Below, piece after piece: positions 52,385-61,854 of a stretch of DNA of 64,000 nucleotides. Within the stretch, counting starts at the first letter, position 1. The number at the start of each line of letters is the position of its first letter. Source of the DNA: Chamaea fasciata (taxonomy: Eukaryota; Chordata; Aves; Passeriformes; Sylviidae). Below the pieces are notes generated by a model. That model saw nothing but the letters and a program-made list of their open reading frames with translations, was not told where the DNA came from and did no database searches. The stretch covers positions 41,720,305-41,784,304 of the forward strand of contig JARCOQ010000004.1 in assembly GCA_029207755.1 (NCBI GenBank). Direction: 5' to 3'. The position numbers and the translations under genes are program-made.

Positions 52385-52846
52385 TTAAGACAATTGCGGT
52401 AAAACTTTCCAGGGATAGCATTTCATTGGTACTTCTCGGTCAATAGAAGGAACTGAGAATGCAAACCTCAGGGCATCTTCTGGGTGTAAAGAAATTTGGA
52501 AAAAACCATCTTTGATATCTAGAACAGCCAATTTCCAATCTCGAGGAAGCATTGTTGGTGTAGGCATCCCTGGTTGGAATGATCCCATGTCCTCTATAAC
52601 TTTGTTTATTTCTCTGAGATCATGGAGAAGTCTCCACCTGTCCTTCCCTTGTTTCTTTATTACAAAAACTGGGGAATTCCAAGGACTTGTTGTCTCTTCT
52701 ATGTATCCTTGGGCCAAGTGCTCTTCCACAAACTCCTCAAGCACCTTGAGCTTCTTTTTGCTTAATGGCCACTGTGCTACCCATTTTGGAGTATCATCCA
52801 ACCATGTTAACTTTTGGGTAGGGCGCCCCACAGTGGCTATTTTCAA
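52385..52846 (-). pseudogene. pol: Endogenous retroviral pol, RT fingers and palm N-terminal part
   Basis: The pol frame starts here at a TTG codon, not an ATG, because it is entered by a -1 ribosomal frameshift at 52846-52852. It contains conserved RT blocks: 'SPWNSPVFVIKK' with 'DRWRLLHDLREIN', then 'LAVLDIKDGFF', which holds the first catalytic Asp, then 'LRFAFSVP'. Near the end the 'WKVLPQ' box is reached, and then the frame shifts and hits a stop at 52385. The catalytic YVDD continues in another frame just downstream. A small indel at the end of this box is the inactivating lesion. Confidence 0.95.
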
Positions 52847-52852
52847 AAATCC
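52846..52852 (-). promoter_or_regulatory. pro-pol -1 ribosomal frameshift site (G-GAT-TTT)
   Basis: In the pro frame GGATTTT is followed immediately by TGA (52843-52845). Slipping back one base enters the pol frame at TTG (52844-52846), exactly where the RT frame begins. G-GAU-UUN heptamers act as pro-pol shift sites in betaretroviruses. I infer the same role here; no downstream pseudoknot was worked out. Confidence 0.75.
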
Positions 52853-53060
52853 TGGGGTGTCTTAGGAATGACCAATTGGACTCCCCATTGGGACAGGGTG
52901 TCTCTCCCCCACAGGGGGCCTTGCATTCAGCAACAAACGGACGGACACTAGCCACTTTTCTGTCAGGTCCCTCAATTTGGATTACATTTTTTGAAATTTT
53001 TGCGAACGTGATTCCTCCAATGCCCTGAAGTTTGCCCGCTACAGGTTGCAATTCCCAATG

Positions 53061-53066
53061 TGCAGG
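53061..53066. repeat. TSD of the LTR nested in pro, lower copy (TGCAGG)
   Basis: Identical to 53583-53588. Confidence 0.9.
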
Positions 53067-53582
53067 TGTCACGATCCGCTCACACAAGCGGGGTTCATGA
53101 TGGTTCGTTTTAAGGATCTTAGAGCACAAAAGACACAGCGGGGGACAAACTCAGTTTACTCAATCACAAATGCACCTTTACTTAGTGCCAACAAATGCGA
53201 TAGTGGGGAGAGAAAAGAGAAGAGTAAGAAAGACAGAAAAAGAGGGGAAGGAGATTATAGCTACCAACATGGAGGGTCAAGTCCTCGAGGCTTTTGAAGA
53301 TGCCTATAGACGCGAGTTTCTCCAGTGGGGTGATCACAAAGTCTGTGGTTAACTCAGGGGTTCTTATAGTCCTCTCCGAAGCGACAGGCAGTTGGCCAAA
53401 CAGGTGGGGGAAATCATTGCAGTCTGTTCATTTAGAGAACTCAGAACAAGTCGGCCGTCAGCAGGTACAGTGTCAACCAGTACAAGTCAGCAGGTGCAGT
53501 CACTTCACCGTGACTTACCCATTGTTTCTGCTCAGGTTCTGATGTTCTGATATGGGTGCTGGGTTTTTCCATCAAACACACC
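53067..53582. mobile_element. Solo LTR nested in pro
   Basis: Starts TGTCACGATCCGCTCAC, a start I recognise from an avian ERV LTR family, and ends CATCAAACACACC, with two bases (CC) beyond the expected CA before the TSD. The 6-bp TGCAGG duplication is perfect. It splits the protease gene in two. AGTAAA, a possible decayed polyadenylation signal, is readable on the minus strand near 53178. Sense strand is therefore perhaps minus, but this is weak. The short ORFs inside it are not genes. Confidence 0.88.
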
Positions 53583-53588
53583 TGCAGG
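53583..53588. repeat. TSD of the LTR nested in pro, upper copy (TGCAGG)
   Basis: Identical to 53061-53066. Confidence 0.9.
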
Positions 53589-54362
53589 CAGCACTTGGCC
53601 AACATCCCACCTCAGCCAGGCCAGAACTCCTGTGTTGAGATTTTAAAGTCCCTTTTAGGGGTTTCAGTCTCTGTCCTTGACGATGGTCGTGAGGCAGATG
53701 AGGGATCTTCGGAGCGTCTCTTACAGCAGGCCACATGGTTTTTGGTAAAACGGTTACGTCTGTGGTGGTGTTTAGTACACCTTTCACATGGAGGTGCTCT
53801 GAGCCACAGGCTATGTTACATGCCATAGAGGGTCTGTCCTCTCCCACCACTTCCACCCAGTAGACTTCTGGTGATTTTCCTTCTGCTGTGATCTCTGCTG
53901 GAACAGAAACGGCCTGGGTAAGAATTTGCCCCTCTGCCAGGTAATATGGTGGGTGTGTACAACATGCCAACAGTATCAGGCCTGTTATCTTTCCCTTAAT
54001 AGTCATAGGAGCTATCTCAATCTGTAGGGGTCTGTGTGCTGTGTCCCCAAGAACAAAATACTCACTGTCCAGTTCCATGTCATGAACCGTCAGGTCCTGT
54101 GAGGTATTTGGCATGTCCACCGTAACAGTCCAATCAGTAGACCTGAAATGAAAACCTTTGGTAATCACGAGCCTTATTCGACCTCGCGGCTGCCAAACCT
54201 TGTTCATTGAGCATTTTGCATTTTTATTTTTTTCTACCCCCACACCATGTGTCACTTCCTCCCCCTTTTTTTTTAAGAGAGAGGGTTTAGTTGGTGCAGG
54301 TCCCGCTATATTCTTATCTTTGTGCATAAGGATATTAACTGCGGGTACACGCTGAGAAATTA
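53589..54362 (-). pseudogene. pro: Endogenous retroviral pro, N-terminal half with possible dUTPase-like domain
   Basis: The pro frame is entered from gag by a -1 shift at 54363-54369. It contains ~160 residues that may be a decayed dUTPase-like domain, as in betaretroviral pro (a 'GLILL' block and a 'GQILTQAV' block before the protease); I cannot place the dUTPase catalytic residues. The protease start is clear from 'DRPSM' and 'KGVLNTTTDVTVL'. In an active retroviral aspartic protease the latter has D-T/S-G; here it is N-T-T, so the catalytic Asp is gone. After 'WP' the reading frame no longer looks like protease, so an indel is likely. The LTR at 53067-53582 cuts the gene. Dead. Confidence 0.85.
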
Positions 54363-54369
54363 GTTTTTT
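54363..54369 (-). promoter_or_regulatory. gag-pro -1 ribosomal frameshift site (A-AAA-AAC)
   Basis: The gag frame reads ...CAA AAA AAC TAA, so the heptamer A-AAA-AAC sits in the correct phase directly before the gag terminator at 54360-54362. A -1 slip enters the pro frame at CTA ATT. This is the classic betaretroviral gag-pro slippery sequence. I infer function from phase and position; a downstream structure was not modelled. Confidence 0.85.
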
Positions 54370-54404
54370 TGTTTGTTCGACTTCTTCTGTTTCTGATTTT
54401 GTGG

Positions 54405-54446
54405 ACAGGCTCTGGCGAAGTGTTCTGGCTTTTTGTAGTGAAGGCA
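54405..54446 (-). other. Degenerate nucleocapsid zinc knuckle
   Basis: Fourteen codons, C-LH-Y-KKPE-H-FARA-C, follow the CX2CX4HX4C pattern except that the second Cys is Tyr. It is in the gag frame but downstream of the premature TAA. Confidence 0.85.
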
Positions 54447-55310
54447 GACGATGTTCTGCAGCTGTTCTGGTGACATTGGTTACCTCTTCGGTCCTGGTGC
54501 CGCTGCTGCTGCCGACCTTGGCTGTGCCAGTCGTGTATTCTTTTCAGGTGCCTGGAAAAGTTCTGCTTTTCTGGTACAGGCTTCTAATATTTGTGCTAGG
54601 CTGGGTGATGGTTCAAGAGGAAGGCTGAGAATAATTGTAAGACAGGTCTCATTGGCATTCCTCTGAGCCATCTCTTTTATCAATTCTGTCTGCACCAGTG
54701 GGTCTTGCACCTGTCTTTCCACCTGTGTCCTTAGACGACCAGTGAACTGCAAAAATGTCTCAGAAGATGATTGAATTACACTAACATAGCTGCCTTTTGT
54801 TTCAGTAGTTGGTAATTGGTAAAATGTTTTCTCTGCAGCCTTACATATCTTATATAAAATTGACTTGGGTAATAATCTGGCTTGTTGTTCTGGGGAGTAA
54901 TAAGCACCCTCACCACAGAGATGAACATAAGTTATATCATAGCCATCACTGTCTTTAGTTTCACCAGGTGTTTGGTAGATCTCTTGTAATACTATAGACA
55001 ATGACTTCTTCCACATCCTTTCATGTAAAATATACTCTGCGGATGTTAACAAGCATCTGAATAAATCTTTTATGTCAGCTGGTACCATTTCATTAGCATT
55101 TAAAGTTGCCTTCATAATTCCTTTAAAAATTTCACTGCTTCTCCCAAATTCTCTCTGCATTTTGCAAATTTCTTTTTTGTCTTGGTAGGATAACGGCTGA
55201 TAAGTTCTCTTAATATTTTTTCTTCCAATATAACAGACTGGGGTAACAGAATGGATGCTTTTGTTCCTGTCAGTCTGAGTTGTTAAAATTTCCTTTTCAG
55301 CTCTTTCAGT

Positions 55311-55565
55311 GTCTAGGGAAGCAGGGAGTTTCTGCTCCCCTCCCCGCTCTGGGGTCTGGCAAAGGGCTGCCTCCCTCCCCCATCCTGGGACCTGAGGGAA
55401 AGCTGTTTCTGTGCCTCTGCCACGAGGGATATCCCCTCCCCCCCGGGGCTTCGAGCTGGGAAGGGCCCGGCCCCATCCCCACCGGGGCTCGGGGCTGCAA
55501 GGGCTCCGCCCCCTCCCCCCTGCGAGTGCCGGCTGGAAACGGCCCGCCCCCATTGCTGTGGTAAC
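55311..55565 (-). repeat. GC-rich minisatellite-like segment inside gag
   Basis: Degenerate repeats of about 40-45 bases, each with a GGGGGAGGGG-like core followed by an AGCCCTT-like and a CCAG-like block. On the sense (minus) strand it is very G-rich. Several frames are open across it, as expected for a period divisible by three. It encodes the Gly/Pro/Arg-rich part of Gag. Confidence 0.75.
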
Positions 55566-56132
55566 GCGGGGGAGAGGTGGACAGTGGAAGGGGGGTTGGG
55601 AAAGGTCAAGAAAAGGAATGCAGGGGTTAGTTGGGAGATATGGGGTGAGATCCGGATAAAGGGGAGACAAAGGAATGTGGGGGAAGGAACCAAACATGTG
55701 TCCTCCACCCTTTTCACTTTCTTCGTGTTTCTGTGGGTAAGTCAGCAGTTTAGTGCCGATCTCATCTATACTGTTATCCTTGTCAGGAACACAGGCATTA
55801 GAAAAAAAACAAGGGTTATTTGGAGAGATTATTTGTGACTGCCTGCTTTGGTCTTGTTCTTTAGCTTCTAACAGTATTTTACGCGCATGCAAAAATAAAG
55901 GAACAAATAAAGCAGTTTTTTGATCACCATTTTTGATTTTTAAAGTTAATATTTGTCCAATGTTATCCCAAAATGAAACGGAATTTAAATCTTGCAAATC
56001 ATAGTCAAGAATTTCAGCTGACAGCCAGCAGACAAACTGTTTTAGTAACTTCTTAGGGATTTTTATATTGATTAAAATATTTTTAAGCTGTTTTAATACA
56101 CTCTTTTGGTGAACAGATAGTGATACACCCAT

Positions 56133-56779
56133 TTTTGTGATGTTTTAAGAGCTATCTGTCCAATATCTACCTTCTGATGTGGAAAAAACCCATGCACGTT
56201 TATTTATCCGACTCCAGCTCGGAGGCCGGGAGCAGCGGGCTTCTCATGGGGTCGGGAGAGCCTAGGTTTCCAGCTCTCACCAGCTCCGGGGCACTCGAGG
56301 GGGGAGGTCCTGCCGGTGTAGCCTGGCTTCTGGGACCTGGCCCAGGCCGTATTCACCCCTAAAACGCGGGCTTGTCCGACCAGGGCAGCCCCGCACGAAT
56401 GGGCACCTGGCAGCAAAAAAAACCGAAAAACCAAACCGTATTTTACACAAGGTCTCCACTTCGTCCTAGCTCTTGCAGAGACCACGGTTTCCACGACCAC
56501 TGCGAGAACTCCTCCCCCAGCTAGGGGCTATTCCAGATTCGCCTTCACAGAAAGGAATCTCACCTATATTGTGGACTGTGGTCGGTCGTGTGAAGCGTCA
56601 GAAGTCCCTGTCCCAGGTCGTTTTCCATTGGGCTAATGCAAATTTGTGGACCCCATCCCCCACCCCACAGCTGTGCAAAAAAACAACTGCTAGTTGTGAG
56701 GGAAATTGACTTTCTCAGTAGCTTTTTAAGACCTATTAACGGGTCTCCAGCTATGCATGGGCTTTTAATATTTGCTAAA
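56133..56779 (-). other. Provirus 5' leader
   Basis: About 650 bases between primer binding site and gag ATG, GC-richer than the flanking genome. It would hold the packaging signal and the env splice donor. No gene is expected; the short ORFs are chance. Confidence 0.7.
56561..56567 (-). promoter_or_regulatory. Candidate env splice donor in leader
   Basis: On the minus strand ATAG|GTGAGA matches the donor consensus well, with the junction between 56564 and 56563. Position in the leader before gag fits a retroviral major splice donor. Motif only. Confidence 0.35.
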
Positions 56780-56795
56780 ACACATGTGAGTGCCA
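56780..56795 (-). promoter_or_regulatory. Probable primer binding site, Lys-type, decayed
   Basis: Three bases inside the 5' LTR end the minus strand reads TGGCACTCACATGTGT. It resembles the tRNA-Lys (1,2) site used by betaretroviruses, with CpG-type transitions and one missing base. The position is right; the tRNA assignment is inference. Confidence 0.5.
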
Positions 56796-56798
56796 ACC

Positions 56799-57099
56799 TG
56801 AAAATATTCCCCCCGCAGCGTCCGCCCAGGGCTAGTTCTGGAGAGGCTTTGGAGGAATATCTCCGAAGGGACAGGACAAAAGATCCAAAAGAGGCTCTTA
56901 TCCCCAGCTTATTCCAAGGCGTTTATTCCTCGAAGGGGTCCAGGGGCATCAAGAGAGAGAACAAAGAAATTACAGGGGTCTTATCTAGTCTCCTATTTTG
57001 GGAGGGTCCTGGCATTCAGCCAATTAGTTATGGACATGTAAGGAGGAAATTCCAGAAGGGTCAAAAGGCGAAAGACCATTCCTGTAAATGGTTACAACA
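56799..57099 (-). repeat. 5' LTR of the provirus
   Basis: 301 bp, starting TGTTGTAACC on the minus strand and ending AATATTTTCA. AATAAA lies at 56922-56927 (minus). It matches the 3' LTR apart from about 7 substitutions and the C-rich tract. It would act as promoter; TAGATAAG near 56990 is the best TATA-like candidate. Confidence 0.97.
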
Positions 57100-57105
57100 A
57101 ATAAG
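57100..57105. repeat. TSD of the provirus, right copy (AATAAG)
   Basis: Identical to 47504-47509. Confidence 0.95.
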
Positions 57106-57146
57106 GTTTTGATATTTTTGAAAACTGCATTTTTCCCCTCTTCAAC

Positions 57147-57761
57147 TGTCCTAGGGTGACTTTATGATGCCTGTATCCCCAGTTGGCTGTACTGTTCATA
57201 CTGAATATTAAGTTCTGCACCTTTAGAGTTGGTTCTGAGAGTGAAGGGAGGAGAAGAAGCACACAGTTTGTTTTCAGAACAACACTCCTTCTCACGGACT
57301 GCAGCACTGACAGCAGGACAGAGCACTCCTTTGGTTTTGGTTAGTCTTTTTTGGCCAGCAGAGGCAGAGAAGTTCCCCAGACTGTGGCTTTTATTTTTCT
57401 TGGAGCTGATCGGCCCTGCTCTGGACTGAATACCCAGAAAACACTGTGATCTCACACCTGTGTCCCACCGGGGCCAGGGACACAGCATTATCCAGCTCAG
57501 GAGGGGCTGATGGTAGACTGAACTACACCCCACAACAACGACTTTCTGAATTTGCCATCTCTTCAGAACAGTGAGAGGTTCCATTGTTTAATATTATGCA
57601 ACTTTTATACTTGTGAACACTTGGCTTGTTAAATAATAATTTTTTCTATTTTTCTTCAAGGAAATCTTTTCCCAAACTGCTTAGGGGAGGGGCTGCTCGA
57701 ATCTGCTTTCTAGAGGGACCCATCTAGAAGTTTCGTCTCAAATTTGCCCTAAACCAGGACA
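57147..57761 (+). mobile_element. Solo ERV LTR next to the provirus
   Basis: It begins TGTCCTAGGGTGAC and ends AAACCAGGACA, with terminal inverted bases TGTCCT/AGGACA. Internal text such as 'CAGCAGGACAGAGCACTCC' and 'CCACAACAACGACTTTCTGA' is that of a widespread avian ERV LTR, as I recall it. The flanks TCAAC and GTAAC agree at only 3 of 5 bases, so the TSD is decayed or absent. It is only 41 bp from the provirus TSD. Confidence 0.75.
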
Positions 57762-57766
57762 GTAAC

Positions 57767-60700
57767 TTTCAAGCATTTCTTATATTTGTCAAAACAGCAC
57801 ATGGACACAAAACCATTTTGCTTCACCTTTTTGTTATCTTACATCATAACTGGGAAAACTATTTTAAACTGAAGCATTGTAGTAAGAAAGGCATCCTGAT
57901 TATTAGAAGACTACCTTCTGTGGAGGGTAGAAAATAATAAATAGTGATTATATTTTCTCATTTATCTGGCTATTAATTGCTGATCTACTATTTTGCTGTA
58001 AGATACCTCGTTGTTCACTACTTGAAAGTTTGATCTTTAGTTTCATTCCTGCATTTTAAAAATTCATTGAGCATGAATAATAAAAAAGCAGAGGTTATTG
58101 ATCACAGAAAAAGGAGGGAAAAAAATTGTTCTAGACCAGGTTATATACAGTCTTGTGTCTACAGCAGGAAGACTTCTTTGGGCAGGATTCTGGTTATAGT
58201 GAAATTTGTGGCAAAAAATACAGCTACTTCAGGTGGATCAAGTCTTGGAATAAAGTGGCATCAAACCTTTACACTGTTTTTCAGGTTACACAAGACAAAT
58301 TATTTTAAAATAATTCATACTTAATGGAAGACTGCTGACAATCCATTTAGGCATAAACATTTTTTGAAGAAAAAAACCAGATGTTACCTGAAGTAAAGTT
58401 ACAGAAAAGTAATGTCCCTACTAGCCATTTCCTGGCTAAGAAATCATTATAACTTTGACATATTTACCATCAGCAAATGAATATTCATTTATTCTCCCAC
58501 ATGCATGAAATTAGTTGAAGTTTCACTGCGATGCTATTCCTCATTTGTACCACTGTTCTCTGCCATTGTGCATACGTTCTACAACATTGCTCTTGAAGTC
58601 CTGACATTAGAAAACAATATCTTCAAGGTCTTCACACAATTATTTTAATACCACATATCGTTTGGAAATATCTTTGAATACTATCTTTGTTCCAGATCAT
58701 TTGTAATACTTCGATTTTTCTCAAGTGTATTTATAATGATCTCAAAATACATTTGTATGGCAATCTGCTGGTCACGCCCTAGTGAATTTACCATTACTTA
58801 TCAGTGCAACATATGCCATGAATGACACCTTTAACAGCAGACATACAGGAGCTTAATATCCAGCTTTAGTGACACTTGATATACGGGAATAGCTAATAGT
58901 TTACCACAGACAAGAAAAATTACAAGGATTTACTATCTTCTTACCTAAGAATAAGGAATCAATTGTGAGGTAGAATGCCTAATAAAATGTACTCCCCACT
59001 GCTAGGATGTGGTTAAAACCTAGAATTCTTGAAAGGTGCTCAATCCCACAGCAAACTCAGATCACCAAACAGCTTTTATATTCAGTACTGAGTGTTCATG
59101 CTCATTTATTTGCAAATTAGACCTTGATTCTATCACCTTTGTGGCCAACATTTGAGCTGTTTGAGATGATATTTGACCCAATTGATTCCTGCTTCTCTGA
59201 AATTGTTTGTATACAACTTGACATTTTGATTGAAGATCCAGTGATTTGTTGGATAAAAATGCAATGCCATTGGGCTGCATAAGCCCTAGCAAGCATGTTA
59301 GACACAGCTTGGCTGTTCCAAATGATGGCATGTACATGTAAAAAGAAATGTTTACGAGAGCCAGCCTATAGCACATTCCTACTTCTGGTTATTCACTCTA
59401 GTCAAACACTCCTCTCACTGCACCTGCAACACAAAGAAATGTGTTGAAAGCTGTACTCAACTTGCAATGACACAAAAAGCTAGAATAAACATCATGAAAT
59501 CAGTACTGGGCAAGATAAATGTCAGGGAGTAACGATAGTAAAGTTTCATGTAAAGAAGATTCCAAAATTTTGAGCTGAGAAAAGAGATGGCAACTACACT
59601 GAAAAATAAAATAAACCTGCAGTTACAGTAGGTCAGCAAATACTTCACTTGTTGATAATATAAAAGCTCTCCAGCCAGTCAGTGAAACAACCTGTCTGAA
59701 GTATGCTGTTTAAAACTCATCTGCAATTCTTACTCCAGAAAACCATCTTAGATTCTCACTTTTATACTGTTTTATATATTTTTATACTTTTATGCTGTTT
59801 ATACACTGTTCTTCTAAAGAAGTTAGTATTTGAGATAACAAAGCAGAGACTCAAGGACAGGTGTTGCACTGGAGAGATAGCTCAGCCATAGGGACTGACA
59901 ACGTCCTTATCCAGCAGACCCACTGAAGAAAGCGTGATCAGCTGCAAGCTGTGAGTCTGAACCTGAGTTCCTAACTCAAGACATCATTTTGCATCCATTT
60001 TCCTTGCTAAAATCAACTCAACTATTATACATTATTTTTCTGGATCTACTTCTACTCCTTACAATCCTCTCATTTCTGGTTCTGTGATCTGATTTTGACT
60101 GATTTTTGAGCAGCACAACTTCACTAGTTTCAGGTAAACTAAACTTGATTTACAAATGGTGGAGTTACATTAGAGTTAAACCAATGATTTTGATATTATC
60201 CTTGTCAATGTAAGCTTAAGTTTTCAAAAAGCAGATTTTCCTCCCTATTTGCTGTTGCTATGGCAATAGCATCCAGTGACTTCCTGTGACAGCATGGGCA
60301 GAATTGGGAATTGTGATGAAGATGAAGCCATAAAAATATTCTTTTTGCAACAAACAAAATCTGAAGTAGAATCATGCTCCTATTTTCCCTCTATAAATCT
60401 ATCTTTTCCAAACTATCTTTCCACCAGATTTTTAAAAATCCCTGTTGGCTATTTCTATCCTTGTGATACATGAACAGTTTTTGCTTTGGCACTTTTAAAA
60501 CTGGAGAGTGCTGATGCAGAGTTCTCAGGCTAATAAATTTAGGATTTAGAATTTATGTTGGCTCTTTAAGGAAATATTTTATTACTCTTGCAATTACAGG
60601 AAAGCCCTGAGGGGGCTTTGGGTGATATATACAATATAAATATGAATATTGATTCTCTCAGTCAATCAGCCAAACATTTTTTTATATGGTACACCTACCT

Positions 60701-61854
60701 TTCAGTGTTTATCTTTGGTCACTGTAGATAAATAATGCAAAAGGAATTCAAACCATAAATAAAGACTCTGCATACAAAGAATAATTCTGACAGAAGATAC
60801 AGTATGTAATAAATATGAACATGAGGGCAACTTATTAATGAGATGACTAGTATTTGTATTCTAGCTCCTGTAGCAGCACCCTCAATCATGCCATGATCCA
60901 GATGCCAACCACATTCCCCAGAGGCCAGCTATTAATTCCTTGGCTAAGCAGCAACATAAGCAACATTACTTTAAACACAGGCTGTTTCTCCTCTACTCTT
61001 TAACTATCCCACAGTGCTGAAATTGTAATGAGAAGGGACCTGGAGCTCAGCCAGACAGCCATTTGCAATCTAGCCAACTGGATGTTACTGCACAGAGATG
61101 TTTTTATTTTCTTTTTATGCTTTTTATCAAATTACGGTTAAAAACATCTGGTTTCTTACAATTTCTCCTTTCACTCCTGTAAGTAAATGGACTTAAAAGT
61201 GGCCTCTTTATTTGTAGATCTATAAATTGGATAGAATACATGCTGCATGGTGCTAGTCCAGAAAAATATTAAAATGCATTCTTAACTTCATGTGTAAACT
61301 GACTCTCGTTGAACCAAACATTAAGTCTCACCTTATTTTTGACAATGTTAGCTGAGTTTGGAGTGAAATATGTGTATAAATGCTTTGCTAGATAAGTTAT
61401 AAAGTTTTGTCTTTCCAGCATTTCCTTGACAAATAATTGACACTAAAAAACCCCCAAAATTAAAAATTGTCAGTGGTACGTATATTCATCTGGTGAAGTG
61501 AAGTGAAATCTGATTAAGTTCTGAATGTTACAGTAAAGGATGTAGCAGTTAGTAAGAATCAAAGTTTACTGATTTTTCAACTCTCAAAACAGCATTCATG
61601 TTTACCAACAAAGTGTGCTGGGTTGGCCCTTGGTGATAAGTCCTCACCTCATTGTTCACACACTTACCCCTAGAGCAAGATAGGGAAGAATTGGAGGAGC
61701 ATAAATGTGTTAAGACAATTTAAAAGCAAAGGAAAGAAATAGGGAAAATAAGTAGGAAAATGCTATGAAGAAAGTTAACTCCACCAGAAAGTTTCTTATC
61801 TTGATAACTTCCTTCTCCAAGTGCCAGAGGAGTTAAAGAGCTGGTATGCTGGAT
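57767..61854. other. AT-rich single-copy DNA, no gene
   Basis: No gene, RNA or repeat family is recognised. Confidence 0.5.

Larger units (their letters stand above)
52843..53066 (-). pseudogene. pro: Endogenous retroviral protease, C-terminal half
   Basis: Contains the protease flap block 'LQGIGGITFAKIS' and the C-terminal 'VRPFVAE' block. The frame is shifted about 30 codons before the pro stop, because the last block before the frameshift site ('LWGRDTL') reads in another frame. It ends at TGA 52843-52845, next to the pro-pol shift site. The 5' half of the same gene lies beyond the nested LTR at 53067-53582 and in a different frame. Not functional. Confidence 0.85.
54360..56132 (-). pseudogene. 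gag: Endogenous retroviral Gag, betaretrovirus-like
   Basis: Starts at ATG 56130-56132. MGVSLS is a myristoylation-type N-terminus. Residues 1-110 look like matrix. LYPDL at residues 158-162 fits an ALIX-binding late-domain motif. A proline-rich linker follows, then an unusual Gly/Pro/Arg-rich stretch (about 195-270) encoded by GC-rich repeats. Capsid spans about 290-520, with a decayed major homology region at 453-466 (Q, E and F kept; the Gly is Ser). TAA at 54480-54482 stops the frame after 550 codons. The same frame continues to TAA 54360-54362 and contains one zinc knuckle (54405-54446), whose second Cys is Tyr. I see no second knuckle in frame. Confidence 0.95.
47510..57099 (-). mobile_element. 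Complete but inactivated class II endogenous retrovirus
   Basis: The provirus is bounded by two LTRs that start TG and end CA and by a perfect 6-bp TSD. On the minus strand the order is 5' LTR, primer binding site, leader, gag, pro, pol, env, polypurine tract, 3' LTR. Gag-pro-pol is betaretrovirus-like, with two -1 frameshift sites; Env has a CX6CC transmembrane subunit of alpha/gamma type. The 9.6 kb length includes two later solo LTR insertions (48020-48834 and 53067-53582). Without these and their duplicated target bases it would be about 8.2 kb, a usual size. Every gene is broken. The LTRs differ by about 7 substitutions outside a C-rich tract, so the insertion is moderately young. Confidence 0.97.

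Noticed and set aside
55280..55717. Several overlapping open frames on both strands in gag
   Set aside because: They arise from the GC-rich repeats with periods near multiples of three; only the gag frame continues into recognisable domains.
47510..57099. The provirus as an active or domesticated element
   Set aside because: Stops in gag, pol and env, frameshifts in pro and RT, a lost protease Asp and two LTR insertions leave no intact gene; no single open frame is preserved in a way that suggests selection.
56636..57112. 158-codon plus-strand open frame
   Set aside because: It runs over the leader and 5' LTR antisense and shares its C-terminal part with the frame over the 3' LTR; not a gene.
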